This document shows, in pieces, positions 9,487 through 18,204 of a stretch of DNA of 64,000 nt. The notes below the pieces were generated by a model. That model worked only from the letters and a program-made list of their open reading frames with translations, had not been told where the DNA came from and ran no database searches. The DNA is from JAHJKV01 sp963678135 (lineage in GTDB: Bacteria; Desulfobacterota; Desulfovibrionia; Desulfovibrionales; Desulfovibrionaceae). Location: NCBI GenBank assembly GCA_963678135.1, contig OY782667.1, positions 1,240,001 to 1,304,000 of the forward strand, read 5' to 3'. Numbering within the stretch: position 1 is the stretch's first letter; each line of letters begins with the position of its first letter. The position numbers were made by a program, and so were the translations under genes.

Positions 9487-10146
9487 ATGTTCGAGCAGCT
9501 GTTCAGCGACCCTTTAGGGTATGTGCTTAATATATCTTTGATGGCTTTCCCCTTTCTTTATGGTATTATTTTTCATGAAGTGGCGCATGGTTATGTTGCC
9601 TTTCGGCTAGGGGATCCAACGGCCAAACTGGCAGGCCGTTTAACTCTGCGCCCTTGGCCACATGTAGATATTATGGGAGCACTTCTGTTTTTTGTACTGC
9701 GTATTGGTTGGGCTAAACCAGTGCCTGTCAATCCAAACTATTTCAAAAAACCACGGCAAGGCATGATGATTGTGGCCTTGGCAGGGCCAATGGCTAATTT
9801 TGTACAAGCTGTGCTTTGGGCGATTGTGTTTCATTGGAGCGTAGGCTTGCAACTTACTTCCGTCTTTTGGGCAAAAAGCATGAGCCTGCTTTGCGAGATG
9901 AGTTATTTGGGCGTATTTATCAATTTGCTCCTTGCTTTTTTTAACTTACTTCCTATTCCGCCTTTGGATGGCTCTCAAATCCTTGCTCGATTTTTACCGC
10001 CTCCTTTTGCCGGTCAATACATGTCTCTTGCCAAATATGGGATGATATTTATAATTTTGCTCGCGGTTTTAGGTCTTTTGAGCAAAATACTGATACCTGC
10101 TATTTATTTTGCTTTTGGAATTTTAAGGCTGCCTGTTTTTTCCTAA
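9487..10146 (+). CDS. M50-family site-2 protease homologue
   Basis: A 219-residue integral membrane protein of the small, PDZ-free M50 group (YwhC/FtsH-independent class). The zinc motif HEVAH is at residues 30-34, followed by the family's GYVAFRLGDPTAKLAGRLTL and a later NLLPIPPLDGSQIL holding the third ligand. Four to five membrane segments are apparent. Substrate unknown. It is divergent from cdsA and its stop overlaps an upstream possible start of trpS, so these two are probably cotranscribed. Confidence 0.85.
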   Translation: MFEQLFSDPLGYVLNISLMAFPFLYGIIFHEVAHGYVAFRLGDPTAKLAGRLTLRPWPHVDIMGALLFFVLRIGWAKPVPVNPNYFKKPRQGMMIVALAGPMANFVQAVLWAIVFHWSVGLQLTSVFWAKSMSLLCEMSYLGVFINLLLAFFNLLPIPPLDGSQILARFLPPPFAGQYMSLAKYGMIFIILLAVLGLLSKILIPAIYFAFGILRLPVFS

Positions 10147-10175
10147 TGTACTGTAGCAAGCCAAAGAGAGAAGAA

Positions 10176-11171
10176 ATGAAGAAGAAAAAGCGTATTGTTT
10201 CCGGTATGCGTCCGACCGGTGCCCTGCATCTGGGGCATTATTTTGGAGTTATTGCGAACTGGCTTTCCTTACAAGAAGAAAGCGAGTGTTATTTTTTCGT
10301 AGCGGATTGGCACGCTATGACCAGTGAATACGCCAATGCAAGGAGTATTAAACAGTTTATTCCACAGCTTGTGCTGGATTGGGTGGCAGCTGGTTTAGAT
10401 GAAAAAAAATGTATTATTTATCAGCAGTCTGCCATTAAAGAAATTGCAGAACTGCACCTTATGCTTTCTATGCTGAGCCCTTTGGGCTGGCTTGAGCGTT
10501 GTCCAACGTATAAAGAGATGAAAGCACAGCTTACAAAAAAAGATCTCAACACCTATGGTTTTTTAGGATATCCAGTACTTATGAGCTCTGATATTCTGAT
10601 GTTTCGGCCAAACGCGGTTCCGGTTGGTCAAGATCAACTTCCACACCTAGAGCTTTGTAGAGAAATTGCTCGAAGATTTAACCACTTAAATAATACACAA
10701 TTTTTCCCTGAACCTCAGGATATGTTGACCCCTGATGCCAAATTACCGGGCCTAGATGGACGTAAAATGTCTAAAAGTTATGGAAACACTATCAGCTTTG
10801 GGGAAACTATGGATGATATTCGCCCCAAGGTTATGAAAATGCTCACGGATGAAAATCGTTTGCGTAAAGCTGATCCGGGTGATCCTGCAACGTGCAACCT
10901 TTTTCCTTATCATAAAGCTATGACCTTGGCTGAAGAATTGCCCGCCATTGAAAGTGGCTGTAAAAATGCTTCGTGGGGCTGCGTTGATTGTAAGAAAAAA
11001 CTTTTAGAATCGCTGGAAGTTTTTCTTGCTCCTATTCAAAAACGTAGAACCGAGCTGTTAGATAATCCTGATGAACTTTGGGCAATCCTTGAACGTGGTA
11101 ATCGCAAAGCCCGGGAGCAAGCAAGTGCAACAATGAACGAACTGCGCGCTGTCTTAAACTTTAATTTTTAG
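10176..11171 (+). CDS. trpS: Tryptophanyl-tRNA synthetase
   Basis: Class I synthetase charging tRNA-Trp. The HIGH-type motif is HLGH (residues 18-21) in TGALHLGHYFG, and the KMSKS loop is exact at residues 197-201. The chosen ATG gives 331 residues and the typical N-terminus KKKKRIVSGMRPTGALH. An in-frame ATG at 10146, overlapping the previous stop, would add ten residues with no family similarity. The four cysteines near residues 270-282 (SGCKNASWGCVDCKK) suggest a small metal site seen in some TrpRS proteins. Confidence 0.94.
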   Translation: MKKKKRIVSGMRPTGALHLGHYFGVIANWLSLQEESECYFFVADWHAMTSEYANARSIKQFIPQLVLDWVAAGLDEKKCIIYQQSAIKEIAELHLMLSMLSPLGWLERCPTYKEMKAQLTKKDLNTYGFLGYPVLMSSDILMFRPNAVPVGQDQLPHLELCREIARRFNHLNNTQFFPEPQDMLTPDAKLPGLDGRKMSKSYGNTISFGETMDDIRPKVMKMLTDENRLRKADPGDPATCNLFPYHKAMTLAEELPAIESGCKNASWGCVDCKKKLLESLEVFLAPIQKRRTELLDNPDELWAILERGNRKAREQASATMNELRAVLNFNF

Positions 11172-11217
11172 ATTGTAATTTTTTTATTTTTTTAATTTTA
11201 GCCTGAGGAGTTATAAT

Positions 11218-11646
11218 ATGAGCACGGCCAAAAACGGAGACACAGTAAAGGTTCATTACACAGGCCGTCTTGAGGATGGCACTGTTTTTGATAGTTCTCT
11301 TGAGCGTGAACCGCTTGAATTTACTCTTGGGCAAGGTATGGTCGTTGCTGGCTTTGAACAAGGGGTTACAGGCATGAAAATTGGTGAAACCAAAGAAATT
11401 GAAGTGTCACCGGAAAATGGATACGGCACGCATTCCCCTGAATTGACTGTTCAAATCGCTCGAAAACAAATGCCTCCTGAAATCACGTTGGAAAAAGGCT
11501 TGATGCTTGAAGTGCCTTTAGAGGACGGATCGACTCAAAGAGTTGTGGTTTCTGAGTTTGATGAGCAGCAAGTTACTTTAGACGGTAATCATCCTTTGGC
11601 AGGAAAAACCATGATTTTTGATCTCAATCTTGTGGATATTATGTAG
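11218..11646 (+). CDS. FKBP-type peptidyl-prolyl isomerase, SlyD-like
   Basis: A 142-residue cytosolic FKBP with an inserted chaperone flap, as in SlyD. The N-terminus KNGDTVKVHYTGRLEDGTVFDSS and LGQGMVVAGFEQGVTGMKIGE are characteristic FKBP active-site regions; NHPLAGKTMIFDLNLVDI closes the domain. It lacks the His-rich tail that gives E. coli SlyD its nickel binding. A strong GAGGAG precedes the ATG. It converges with the Trm112-like gene, 15 bp apart. Confidence 0.92.
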   Translation: MSTAKNGDTVKVHYTGRLEDGTVFDSSLEREPLEFTLGQGMVVAGFEQGVTGMKIGETKEIEVSPENGYGTHSPELTVQIARKQMPPEITLEKGLMLEVPLEDGSTQRVVVSEFDEQQVTLDGNHPLAGKTMIFDLNLVDIM

Positions 11647-11661
11647 TAGTCCTGCAAGATA

Positions 11662-11871
11662 TTACTCGACAATATATTGCTTTTGATTTTGCACTGTCCA
11701 TTCGCTATAGGCTATGGCGTGCTTTGAAAGCATGACAGGGATGTTTTCTTTTATGGGGAATACATGCTGACAATGTTTGCATAAGAGTCCTGTGCGTTCT
11801 GCTTGAATCAGTTCAAGCCCATGCTTGCAAACAGGACAAACTAATAAATCCACCAATGCTTTATTGATCAT
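11662..11871 (-). CDS. Trm112/UPF0434-family small zinc-ribbon protein
   Basis: The 69-residue protein has a zinc ribbon formed by CPVC (residues 12-15) and a later CKHC, followed by HVFPIKENIPVML, the hallmark of the Trm112/YcaR family. Eukaryotic and archaeal Trm112 activates methyltransferases; the bacterial role is unproven. The gene is divergent from rpoN. Confidence 0.85.
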   Translation of the reverse strand: MINKALVDLLVCPVCKHGLELIQAERTGLLCKHCQHVFPIKENIPVMLSKHAIAYSEWTVQNQKQYIVE

Positions 11872-12156
11872 TTGTCTCTCGCTATGTAATTTATCATATA
11901 CTTGTGCGTAGATTTTTTGACTTTATGACCCTTGAGTCAAGGAAGGTATATTTTTATGCGGATGTCTAGCTTTGGGCAAGTAAAAAGGCAAGTGTGTTTT
12001 TTCGGTAGCTTATGTATTTCAACTTGTTTTTGCCTTGACCCTATGTCATAAAGAAAGCGTAGCAGGAGTAAACTCGGCTACTTGTCATGATGATTTTTTG
12101 AGGCATTGTCGTTTATATAGCTGAAGGGAATAAGCAAACAGTGTGTATTAAATAGT
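11872..12156. promoter_or_regulatory. Divergent intergenic region between the Trm112-like gene and rpoN with inverted arms
   Basis: No gene is visible in these 285 bp. Two similar segments lie in opposite orientation: 11924-11942, whose complement reads CCTTGACTCAAGGGTCATA, and 12033-12050, CCTTGACCCTATGTCATA. The first also contains the short inverted repeat TTGACT (11917-11922) / AGTCAA (11935-11940). They could be protein-binding sites or promoter parts for the divergent genes; this is inference. Confidence 0.3.
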
Positions 12157-13596
12157 ATGGCTCTTGAACTTAGACAGCAACTTAAATTAAGCCAGCAACT
12201 GGTGATGACCCCACAGCTACAACAGGCGATTAAGCTGTTGCAGCTTTCACGTCTTGAATTAGTAGAGGCTGTACAAACTGAACTTTTAGAAAATCCTTTT
12301 TTAGAAGAGCAAGACGGGGCTCTTGATCAGGAAGGCTCTACAAATGAAGCTGACTCTTCTGCTCAAGATGAAAATAGCGAGTCTCTTGACCCCACGGATG
12401 CTGAACTTGTTCGAGATGCTGATTGGGAAAATTATCTTGGTGAGTTTTCCTCAACGAGTAAGCAAGCACAACTTCGGGAAATTGATTTGCCAGAAGAGGG
12501 GCTTGGTTTTGAGGCAAGGCTTTCTTCAAAACCTTCCTTGGCTGGGCATTTGAATTGGCAAATACGTCTTGCGGATTTTTCAGATGCGGAACTGGCTATT
12601 TCAGATATGATTTTGGGAAATTTAGATAATCTTGGGTTCTTGGAAGCTGAGAATGAAGAAATAGCGCAGATGCTTGATTGTTCACCTGAAGAGGTAGAAC
12701 AGGTTGTGCTGCGTATCCAACGTCTGGACCCAGTGGGAGTGGCTTCACGGACACCGCAAGAATGTCTTTTGGTTCAGATGGAAGTTTTAGGTATTGATGA
12801 TCCCATCATGAAAAGTTTGGTTGCGGAACATCTTGAAGACATGGAAAAGCGTCGGTACAAACCGCTTGCAAGAAAATTTAAGCTGTCTTTGGCAGAGCTG
12901 AAAGAATATTTAGACGCTATCAAAGAATTGGATCCCATGCCGGGAAGCAGTTTTGCCGATAGTGAACCACATTATATTTCACCTGATGTTTTTGTGTATA
13001 AATATGGGGATGATTTTGTTGTCATTTTGAATGATGAAGGTTTGCCCAGTTTACAAATGAATCAATTTCTCATTGATGGCGTGCAAGCGAAAAATGAGAC
13101 TGAAAAGGAATATTTTCAAGAAAAAATGCGTTCTGCTACTTGGCTGATGAAAAGTCTCTATCAGCGTCAACGGACTTTGTATAAAGTCGTTGAGTCTATT
13201 ATTGGCTTTCAAAGAGAATTTTTTGAAATTGGTGTGACCAAATTAAAGCCACTGATTTTGAAAGAAGTTGCCGAAGATATTGAAATGCATGAATCCACGG
13301 TAAGCCGAATTACCACCAATAAATATGTTTCAACTCCGCATGGTATTTTTGAACTGAAATTCTTTTTTAATTCTGCTTTGGAATTGGAAGATGGAACTCA
13401 GGTGGGCAGTGAATCTGTTAAAGCTATTATAAAAAAGATTATTGATGAAGAGAATCCTAAAAAACCTTTTTCTGATGAAGTGATTGCGGAAATGCTGAAA
13501 AAGGAGCTTGAAGTGAATATTGCAAGGCGAACCGTTGCAAAATACCGAACAGTTCTTAATATTCCATCTTCAAGTAAACGAAAGCAAATTTTTTAA
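12157..13596 (+). CDS. rpoN: RNA polymerase sigma-54 factor
   Basis: Sigma-54 directs RNA polymerase to -24/-12 promoters that need AAA+ activators. The N-terminal region I is Gln/Leu rich (LRQQLKLSQQLVMTPQLQQA), followed by an acidic region II (about residues 50-90), the core-binding domain, a helix-turn-helix (EDIEMHESTVSRITTNKYV) and the RpoN box ARRTVAKYR at residues 456-464. Length (479) is usual. It heads the cluster hpf-ptsN-rapZ, as in many proteobacteria. Confidence 0.97.
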   Translation: MALELRQQLKLSQQLVMTPQLQQAIKLLQLSRLELVEAVQTELLENPFLEEQDGALDQEGSTNEADSSAQDENSESLDPTDAELVRDADWENYLGEFSSTSKQAQLREIDLPEEGLGFEARLSSKPSLAGHLNWQIRLADFSDAELAISDMILGNLDNLGFLEAENEEIAQMLDCSPEEVEQVVLRIQRLDPVGVASRTPQECLLVQMEVLGIDDPIMKSLVAEHLEDMEKRRYKPLARKFKLSLAELKEYLDAIKELDPMPGSSFADSEPHYISPDVFVYKYGDDFVVILNDEGLPSLQMNQFLIDGVQAKNETEKEYFQEKMRSATWLMKSLYQRQRTLYKVVESIIGFQREFFEIGVTKLKPLILKEVAEDIEMHESTVSRITTNKYVSTPHGIFELKFFFNSALELEDGTQVGSESVKAIIKKIIDEENPKKPFSDEVIAEMLKKELEVNIARRTVAKYRTVLNIPSSSKRKQIF

Positions 13597-13636
13597 GATG
13601 TGTCTTAAGTCTTTTACCTTTTAAGGAGTTTGTTTC

Positions 13637-14167
13637 ATGAACATTAACTTTAATTTCAAGAACTTCGATCCTTCTCCGCATTTGAAAGAGTATGCACAAA
13701 AACGATTTGGGAAAATTGAAAAATTTGTTTCCGGATTAACCGATCCTGAGCTTGCAGTGCATTTATCTGTGGAAAAATTTCGTCAAATGGCAGAAGTGAT
13801 TTTTTCCGCTGATGATATTCATGTTTCTGCGTATCAAGAATCAGAAGATATGTACGCAAGCATTGATAAAGTTCTTGATAAACTTTCAGCCCAGCTTGCT
13901 AAGATTCGTGATAAGCAAAAATCTCGCCGTCGTAGACGCCAACAAGTGCAAATGGATGTTATTAGCTTTGCAGAAGCGACTTCAGATCCTAAAATCTTAG
14001 AATCAGATAAATATGAACCAAAGCCAATGAGTGTAGAAGAGGCCGCGGAACAGATTCAGGCCAGAGATTTAGAATTTTTGGTTTTTCAAAATTCGCAGAC
14101 AGATTCTATAAATGTTATTTATAAACGCAAGAGTGGTGATTTTGGCGTCATCATTCCGGAAAGTTAG
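13637..14167 (+). CDS. hpf: Ribosome hibernation promoting factor, long form
   Basis: Hpf binds the 30S subunit when growth stops and drives ribosome dimerisation. The N-terminal half matches the sigma-54 modulation/S30AE domain (MNINFNFKNFDPSPHLKEYAQ and following), and the C-terminal third (FLVFQNSQTDSINVIYKRKSGDFGVI) is the dimerisation domain that defines the long form. Length is 176. A clear AAGGAG precedes the ATG. The gene lies 40 bp after rpoN and is followed one base later by ptsN. Confidence 0.93.
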   Translation: MNINFNFKNFDPSPHLKEYAQKRFGKIEKFVSGLTDPELAVHLSVEKFRQMAEVIFSADDIHVSAYQESEDMYASIDKVLDKLSAQLAKIRDKQKSRRRRRQQVQMDVISFAEATSDPKILESDKYEPKPMSVEEAAEQIQARDLEFLVFQNSQTDSINVIYKRKSGDFGVIIPES

Positions 14168-14168
14168 G

Positions 14169-14618
14169 ATGTTGCTTGCTGAACACCTCAACAAACAGTG
14201 TATTATTCCTGAATTGCACTCCAAGACAAAAGAGGGGGTACTTCGGGAAATGCTTGGAGCTGTTGCTGAGCTACTGGAAGATTTCGATACCGACCAAGCC
14301 TTGGAAGTGCTTTTAGCACGAGAAGCCCTTGGAACGACAGGGATTGGTGAAGCCATTGCTATTCCACATGGAAAATTAGAGAAGCTCGAAGATATAATCC
14401 TTGTTTTTGCGCGGAGTTTAGACGGGGTGGAGTATGAGGCTTTAGATAAGGTGCCATGCTCTCTTTTTTTTCTTGTTTTGGCACCTGAAAAAATCGTAGG
14501 GCAACATTTGCGAATTTTGGCGCAAATATCAAGGCTTCTCAAAGACCAAGTATTTAGAAATAATCTGCTCTCAGCAACTGATCAAGATGAGATCTGGAGT
14601 CTTTTGCAAAAAAGCTAA
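14169..14618 (+). CDS. ptsN: PTS EIIA component, nitrogen-type (PtsN)
   Basis: A regulatory EIIA domain of 149 residues. The phospho-acceptor histidine is H67 in IAIPHGKLE, preceded by the family's LLAREALGTTGIGEA. EIIA-Ntr proteins relay PTS phosphorylation to targets such as potassium transport, rather than moving sugar. The ATG at 14169 follows the hpf stop by one base; a longer frame reaching back to 14112 would lie inside hpf and is not needed. It fits the conserved rpoN-hpf-ptsN-rapZ order. Confidence 0.93.
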   Translation: MLLAEHLNKQCIIPELHSKTKEGVLREMLGAVAELLEDFDTDQALEVLLAREALGTTGIGEAIAIPHGKLEKLEDIILVFARSLDGVEYEALDKVPCSLFFLVLAPEKIVGQHLRILAQISRLLKDQVFRNNLLSATDQDEIWSLLQKS

Positions 14619-14627
14619 GCCAAGGCG

Positions 14628-15518
14628 ATGTGTAGCATGGAAGCACGCGGAACTTTTCCTCTTATTGTTGTTACCGGATTATCCGGTGCTGGAAAATCAA
14701 CCGCGCTTAATGTCTTTGAAGACCTCGGTTTTTTTTGTGTGGATGGTTTGCCGGTCTCTATGTTCCCTAAACTTGTGGGCTTATTTTCAGGGCGCGATGC
14801 ACAGCACCGTGGACTTGTTTTGGGTATGGATCTACGGCAAATTGATTTTTTTTCTGAATGGGAAGCTACGGCACAGGAACTTTCTGTGAGCGGGTTCAGC
14901 CCACAAATTGTTTTTTTAGAATCTCAGCTTGATATATTGGTACGCCGATATGCAACGACCAGAAGACCACATCCTTTGGAATGCCAAGATTTGGGTTTAG
15001 AACAAGCCTTGGAAAAAGAACGAAAACTGCTTGCTCCAATGCGCTTGGGAGCAAGCCTTGTGCTGGATACCAGTGAATATTCTATTCATGATTTACGCCG
15101 AGATATACAGGCCAAATGGGATATATTGGAAAAAGTCTCAGGAAGTTTGCGAGTTCATATTGTTTCTTTTGGCTTCAAGTATGGCATTCCTCGTGATTGC
15201 GATCTGCTTTTTGATATGCGATTTTTACCAAATCCATATTTTGATGAGTCATTAAAGTCATTATCTGGTCGCGAGATGGCCGTGGCCGACTATGTGCTCA
15301 AAAGTGATGTTGGATTAAAATTTAGCGAACGCTTTCTTGATTTTTTGGACTATCTTCTGCCATTGTATGCCCAAGAAGGTCGCTACAGGGTAACTGTTGG
15401 TATCGGATGTACCGGAGGGAGGCATCGTTCAGTCAGTGTTGCTGAGTTTCTTGTACACAATCTTGCCAAACATGGTTATACTGTAACATTTGAGCACAGA
15501 CATGTGGAGTTGATGTGA
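14628..15518 (+). CDS. rapZ: RNase adapter / nucleotide-binding protein RapZ
   Basis: A P-loop protein with Walker A GLSGAGKS (residues 17-24), then FEDLGFFCVDGLP, and the C-terminal domain with TVGIGCTGGRHRSVSVAE. In E. coli RapZ delivers GlmZ RNA to RNase E and controls GlmS; in Bacillus the homologue YvcJ acts in other ways, so the role here is inferred. Length 296 is normal. Start is the ATG at 14628 or the ATG three codons on. The stop is followed with overlap by the mannose-type EIIA gene. Confidence 0.93.
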   Translation: MCSMEARGTFPLIVVTGLSGAGKSTALNVFEDLGFFCVDGLPVSMFPKLVGLFSGRDAQHRGLVLGMDLRQIDFFSEWEATAQELSVSGFSPQIVFLESQLDILVRRYATTRRPHPLECQDLGLEQALEKERKLLAPMRLGASLVLDTSEYSIHDLRRDIQAKWDILEKVSGSLRVHIVSFGFKYGIPRDCDLLFDMRFLPNPYFDESLKSLSGREMAVADYVLKSDVGLKFSERFLDFLDYLLPLYAQEGRYRVTVGIGCTGGRHRSVSVAEFLVHNLAKHGYTVTFEHRHVELM

Positions 15519-15949
15519 GCATGAACAAAGATACTACTGTTTTACACGCTGTGGGTATTGTTATTGTTACCCATGGTACTTTCGGTGCTGCTCTTTTGTC
15601 TTCTGCCGAGATGATTATTGGGTCACAGGAGGATATCGGTCTTGTCTCTCTTGCCCCACTCCAATCTGGGGAAGAGATTGTTGATGAAATTCGGGAGGCC
15701 GTAAAGAAAAGGGAGCAAGGAGCTGGCGTCCTTGTCTTGACGGATCTTTTTGGTGGTTCTCCTACAACTCTTTCTTTGTCCTTGTTACGCGAAATGAACT
15801 TAGAAGTTGTGACTGGCCTGAATTTACCATTACTGATTAAGGCCTTACAATCAAGAAACAGGACACTTCCTGAATTGGCTGCTTTAGTACGCGAAGCAGG
15901 ATGCAACGGAATTGTAGCAGCCGGCGAAATGTTGCGTGTGAAGCGATAA
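15515..15949 (+). CDS. PTS mannose-family EIIA component
   Basis: A 144-residue EIIA-Man domain. The phospho-histidine is in GIVIVTHGTFGAALL near residue 20, and LTDLFGGSPTTLSL is the conserved substrate-side loop. The GTG at 15515 overlaps the rapZ stop; an ATG two codons later (15521) is an alternative. It should accept phosphate from HPr and pass it to EIIB, encoded next. No EI or HPr gene lies in the window. Confidence 0.9.
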   Translation: MSMNKDTTVLHAVGIVIVTHGTFGAALLSSAEMIIGSQEDIGLVSLAPLQSGEEIVDEIREAVKKREQGAGVLVLTDLFGGSPTTLSLSLLREMNLEVVTGLNLPLLIKALQSRNRTLPELAALVREAGCNGIVAAGEMLRVKR

Positions 15950-15971
15950 GTTTTATAAGGCGAGGGGCAAG

Positions 15972-16421
15972 GTGCAGTGGTTCAGAATTGACGATAGACT
16001 TATCCATGGTCAGATTATTGAATCTTGGCTTCCTTTTTTGCGCGTTTCAGATTTGATTGTTGCCAACGATGCGCTTGCAGGTGATATGTTGCAGCAAGAA
16101 ATTATGAGCCTTGCTGTTCCCTCTTCCATTCAGGCACATTTTGTAACCCTTGAACAATTTCAGCCCTGCTTTTCAAAGTTTGCTGAAAATTGTCTTGTGC
16201 TTTTTGCACAATGCCAAGATGCCCTGCATGTGTACCGTACCAGCTGTGCTTTTGATGTTTTGAATATTGGTAATATTCATGAAGAATCTGACAAGAAAAG
16301 AATTTCACCCAGCATTGCTCTTTCAAATCAAGAACAGGATATTTTGAAAGAGCTTCAAGGACTTGGGGTTGTTCTTGATTTTCGCTGTGTGCCAAATGAC
16401 TTAAAAGCTGTTTTATTTTAG
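15972..16421 (+). CDS. PTS mannose/fructose/sorbose-family EIIB component
   Basis: The N-terminus FRIDDRLIHGQIIESWLP is the EIIB-Man signature, with the phospho-histidine near residue 13. Length (149) is close to the single-domain EIIB of this family. It begins with GTG at 15972 behind GAGGGG. The gene stands between EIIA and EIIC and is almost certainly cotranscribed with both. Confidence 0.88.
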   Translation: MQWFRIDDRLIHGQIIESWLPFLRVSDLIVANDALAGDMLQQEIMSLAVPSSIQAHFVTLEQFQPCFSKFAENCLVLFAQCQDALHVYRTSCAFDVLNIGNIHEESDKKRISPSIALSNQEQDILKELQGLGVVLDFRCVPNDLKAVLF

Positions 16422-16430
16422 GGAAGAAGT

Positions 16431-17105
16431 ATGTCGCTTCTCATTTATTATTGTGTCGTAGCTTGTCTGGCTGCATTTATTTCTCTTTTTCGCTCTTGCA
16501 TCAGTCTTGGAATAATTGAGCGTCCTTTAGCTCTTGGTTTTGTATGTGGCTGTATGACTGGCGAGTTTGAAGCTTCGCTTGCTGTTGCATTGTTCTTTGA
16601 ATTGGCTTGGTTGGATATTATCCCTGTGGGAACTTTTATTCCGCCCCATCTTACGCTGGCAACAATTGCAGCTTTATCTTTAGGGTTTATTCAAGGTGTC
16701 ACCACGCCTGGTGAATGGCTCGTTATCATGATAGCAGCTATACCCATGGCTTGGGTTGGTTCAGAATGTGAAAATATACTGCGCTCTCAAAATTCTGGTG
16801 CATATAAAGCCTGTCAAGATTGGCTTGCTTCTCCCTTTGCTTCCTCGTTTCCCAAAAAAATAATTTATTTAGGACTTTGCCGAGCATTTCTTTTTGATTT
16901 TGTGTGTTTTTTGTTGTGTATCCTTTTGCTCCATTTGCTTGTTTCTTTGCTCTTTTCAGTATCTCAGGTTTGGCTCATTCAATCTTCTATAAGTTGGCTA
17001 TGTCTTTGGCTGATTGCAAGTTTAGGAGGCTTGCTTTCTTTGCGAGTAGTTCCGGCATATTTTGTTTTTTGGGGAAGTGCTTTATTGCTGATGCTGATCT
17101 TTTAG
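16431..17105 (+). CDS. PTS mannose/sorbose-family EIIC component
   Basis: A 224-residue membrane protein with six or more hydrophobic segments; the motif RPLALGFVCGCMTGEFEASLAV near residues 30-50 matches EIIC of the mannose family. Mannose-type porters normally need EIIC plus EIID, but the next gene is ppaC and no EIID is found in the window. The transporter is therefore either completed from elsewhere or works as a sensor or relay rather than a porter. Family assignment is good, function uncertain. Confidence 0.8.
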   Translation: MSLLIYYCVVACLAAFISLFRSCISLGIIERPLALGFVCGCMTGEFEASLAVALFFELAWLDIIPVGTFIPPHLTLATIAALSLGFIQGVTTPGEWLVIMIAAIPMAWVGSECENILRSQNSGAYKACQDWLASPFASSFPKKIIYLGLCRAFLFDFVCFLLCILLLHLLVSLLFSVSQVWLIQSSISWLCLWLIASLGGLLSLRVVPAYFVFWGSALLLMLIF

Positions 17106-17116
17106 TTTTTGTTTCT

Positions 17117-17145
17117 TTGACTTGGCAGGCGTAAAACTTTGTGAT
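17117..17145 (+). promoter_or_regulatory. Candidate sigma-70 promoter for ppaC
   Basis: TTGACT at 17117-17122 and TGTGAT at 17140-17145 are 17 bp apart and lie about 65 bp before the ppaC ATG. The -35 is one base from consensus, the -10 matches four of six. Confidence 0.4.
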
Positions 17146-17210
17146 ATTCGGAACAAGCTATTTTATAGACGTATAGTTGTTTTGGAATTAACTTTATTTG
17201 GAGGAATATT

Positions 17211-18134
17211 ATGGCTATTCTTGTTGTAGGACACAAAAATCCTGATACTGACACTGTTGCTTCCGCAATTGCTGCGGCGGATTTGTATTCCAAGCGTGGT
17301 ATGGAAGCCAAACCCATAACCCAAGGCGAAATCGCACCGGAAAGTGCTTTTGTACTTGAAAAATTTGGCTTGGACGCTCCTGAAATTGTGACAGATGCTA
17401 CTGGACAGCAAATTATTCTTGTGGATCATACCGATATTTCTCAGACCATAGATAATTTAGACAAAGGTGAGCTTGTCGCTGTTGTTGATCACCACAAACT
17501 TGGCGATGTAACAACTTCCAATCCTTTGGAAATGTGGGTTTGGCCTGTGGGCTGTACTGGTACTGTTTTGAAAGCGATGTATGATTTTTATAATGTTGAA
17601 ATCCCTGCCAACATCGCTGGTGCACTGCTTTGTGCTATTTTATCTGATACTGTTATGTTTAAGTCTGTTACTTGTACTCCACAAGACAAGGAAGCTGTTG
17701 AAGCCTTGGCTAAAATTGCTGGAGTTACTGATGTGAACGCTTTGGGCATGGAAATGTTTAAGGTGAAATCTGCTGTAGACGGTGCTTCTCCTTCTGAGTT
17801 AGTTTTCCGTGATTACAAAGATTTTGATATGTCAGGAAACAAAGTCGGCATTGGTCAGCTTGAGGTTGTTGACCTCTCCATGCTGGATGCTCATAAAAGT
17901 GCCTTGCAGGCTGAGATAGAAAAAGTGAAGGCAGATGGGCGTCACTCTGTTTTCTTAATGCTTACTGATATTATGAAAGAAGGCACAGAACTGCTTATTG
18001 CTTCTGATGATCCTTCCGTGGTTGCCAAGGCTTTTGCTGGTGTGTCCACTGCAGGTGAACCTGTTTGGCTTGATGGCGTTATGTCTCGTAAAAAGCAAGT
18101 TGCGCCTAACTTTATCAAAGCCTTTGAAGGCTAG
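17211..18134 (+). CDS. ppaC: Manganese-dependent inorganic pyrophosphatase (family II)
   Basis: Cytosolic family II pyrophosphatase of the DHH superfamily, splitting pyrophosphate from biosynthesis. Metal ligands are visible: GHKNPDTD (H8, D12, D14), D72 in VDHTD, and the DHH at 93-95. The C-terminal substrate loop SRKKQ is intact. Length (307) is standard and there is no CBS insert. RBS GGAGGAAT is close to the ATG. It follows the PTS genes and ends in a strong hairpin terminator. Confidence 0.96.
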   Translation: MAILVVGHKNPDTDTVASAIAAADLYSKRGMEAKPITQGEIAPESAFVLEKFGLDAPEIVTDATGQQIILVDHTDISQTIDNLDKGELVAVVDHHKLGDVTTSNPLEMWVWPVGCTGTVLKAMYDFYNVEIPANIAGALLCAILSDTVMFKSVTCTPQDKEAVEALAKIAGVTDVNALGMEMFKVKSAVDGASPSELVFRDYKDFDMSGNKVGIGQLEVVDLSMLDAHKSALQAEIEKVKADGRHSVFLMLTDIMKEGTELLIASDDPSVVAKAFAGVSTAGEPVWLDGVMSRKKQVAPNFIKAFEG

Positions 18135-18151
18135 TTAAAATAGTTCTTGTA

Positions 18152-18188
18152 AAAAGCCCACTTCCAATGAGGAGAGTGGGCTTTTTTT
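18152..18188. terminator. Bidirectional intrinsic terminator after ppaC
   Basis: AAAAGCCCACT (18152-18162) pairs with AGTGGGCTTTT (18174 onward), followed by a T-run on the plus strand and, read leftward, by a T-run on the minus strand. It can serve ppaC and the convergent unknown gene. Confidence 0.85.
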
Positions 18189-18204
18189 ATGGGATTTATA
18201 ATCC

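Noticed and set aside
13593..13608. Small hairpin TTAAGA / TCTTAA at the rpoN stop as a terminator
   Set aside because: Only six A-T rich pairs overlapping the stop codon; hpf is likely read through from rpoN.
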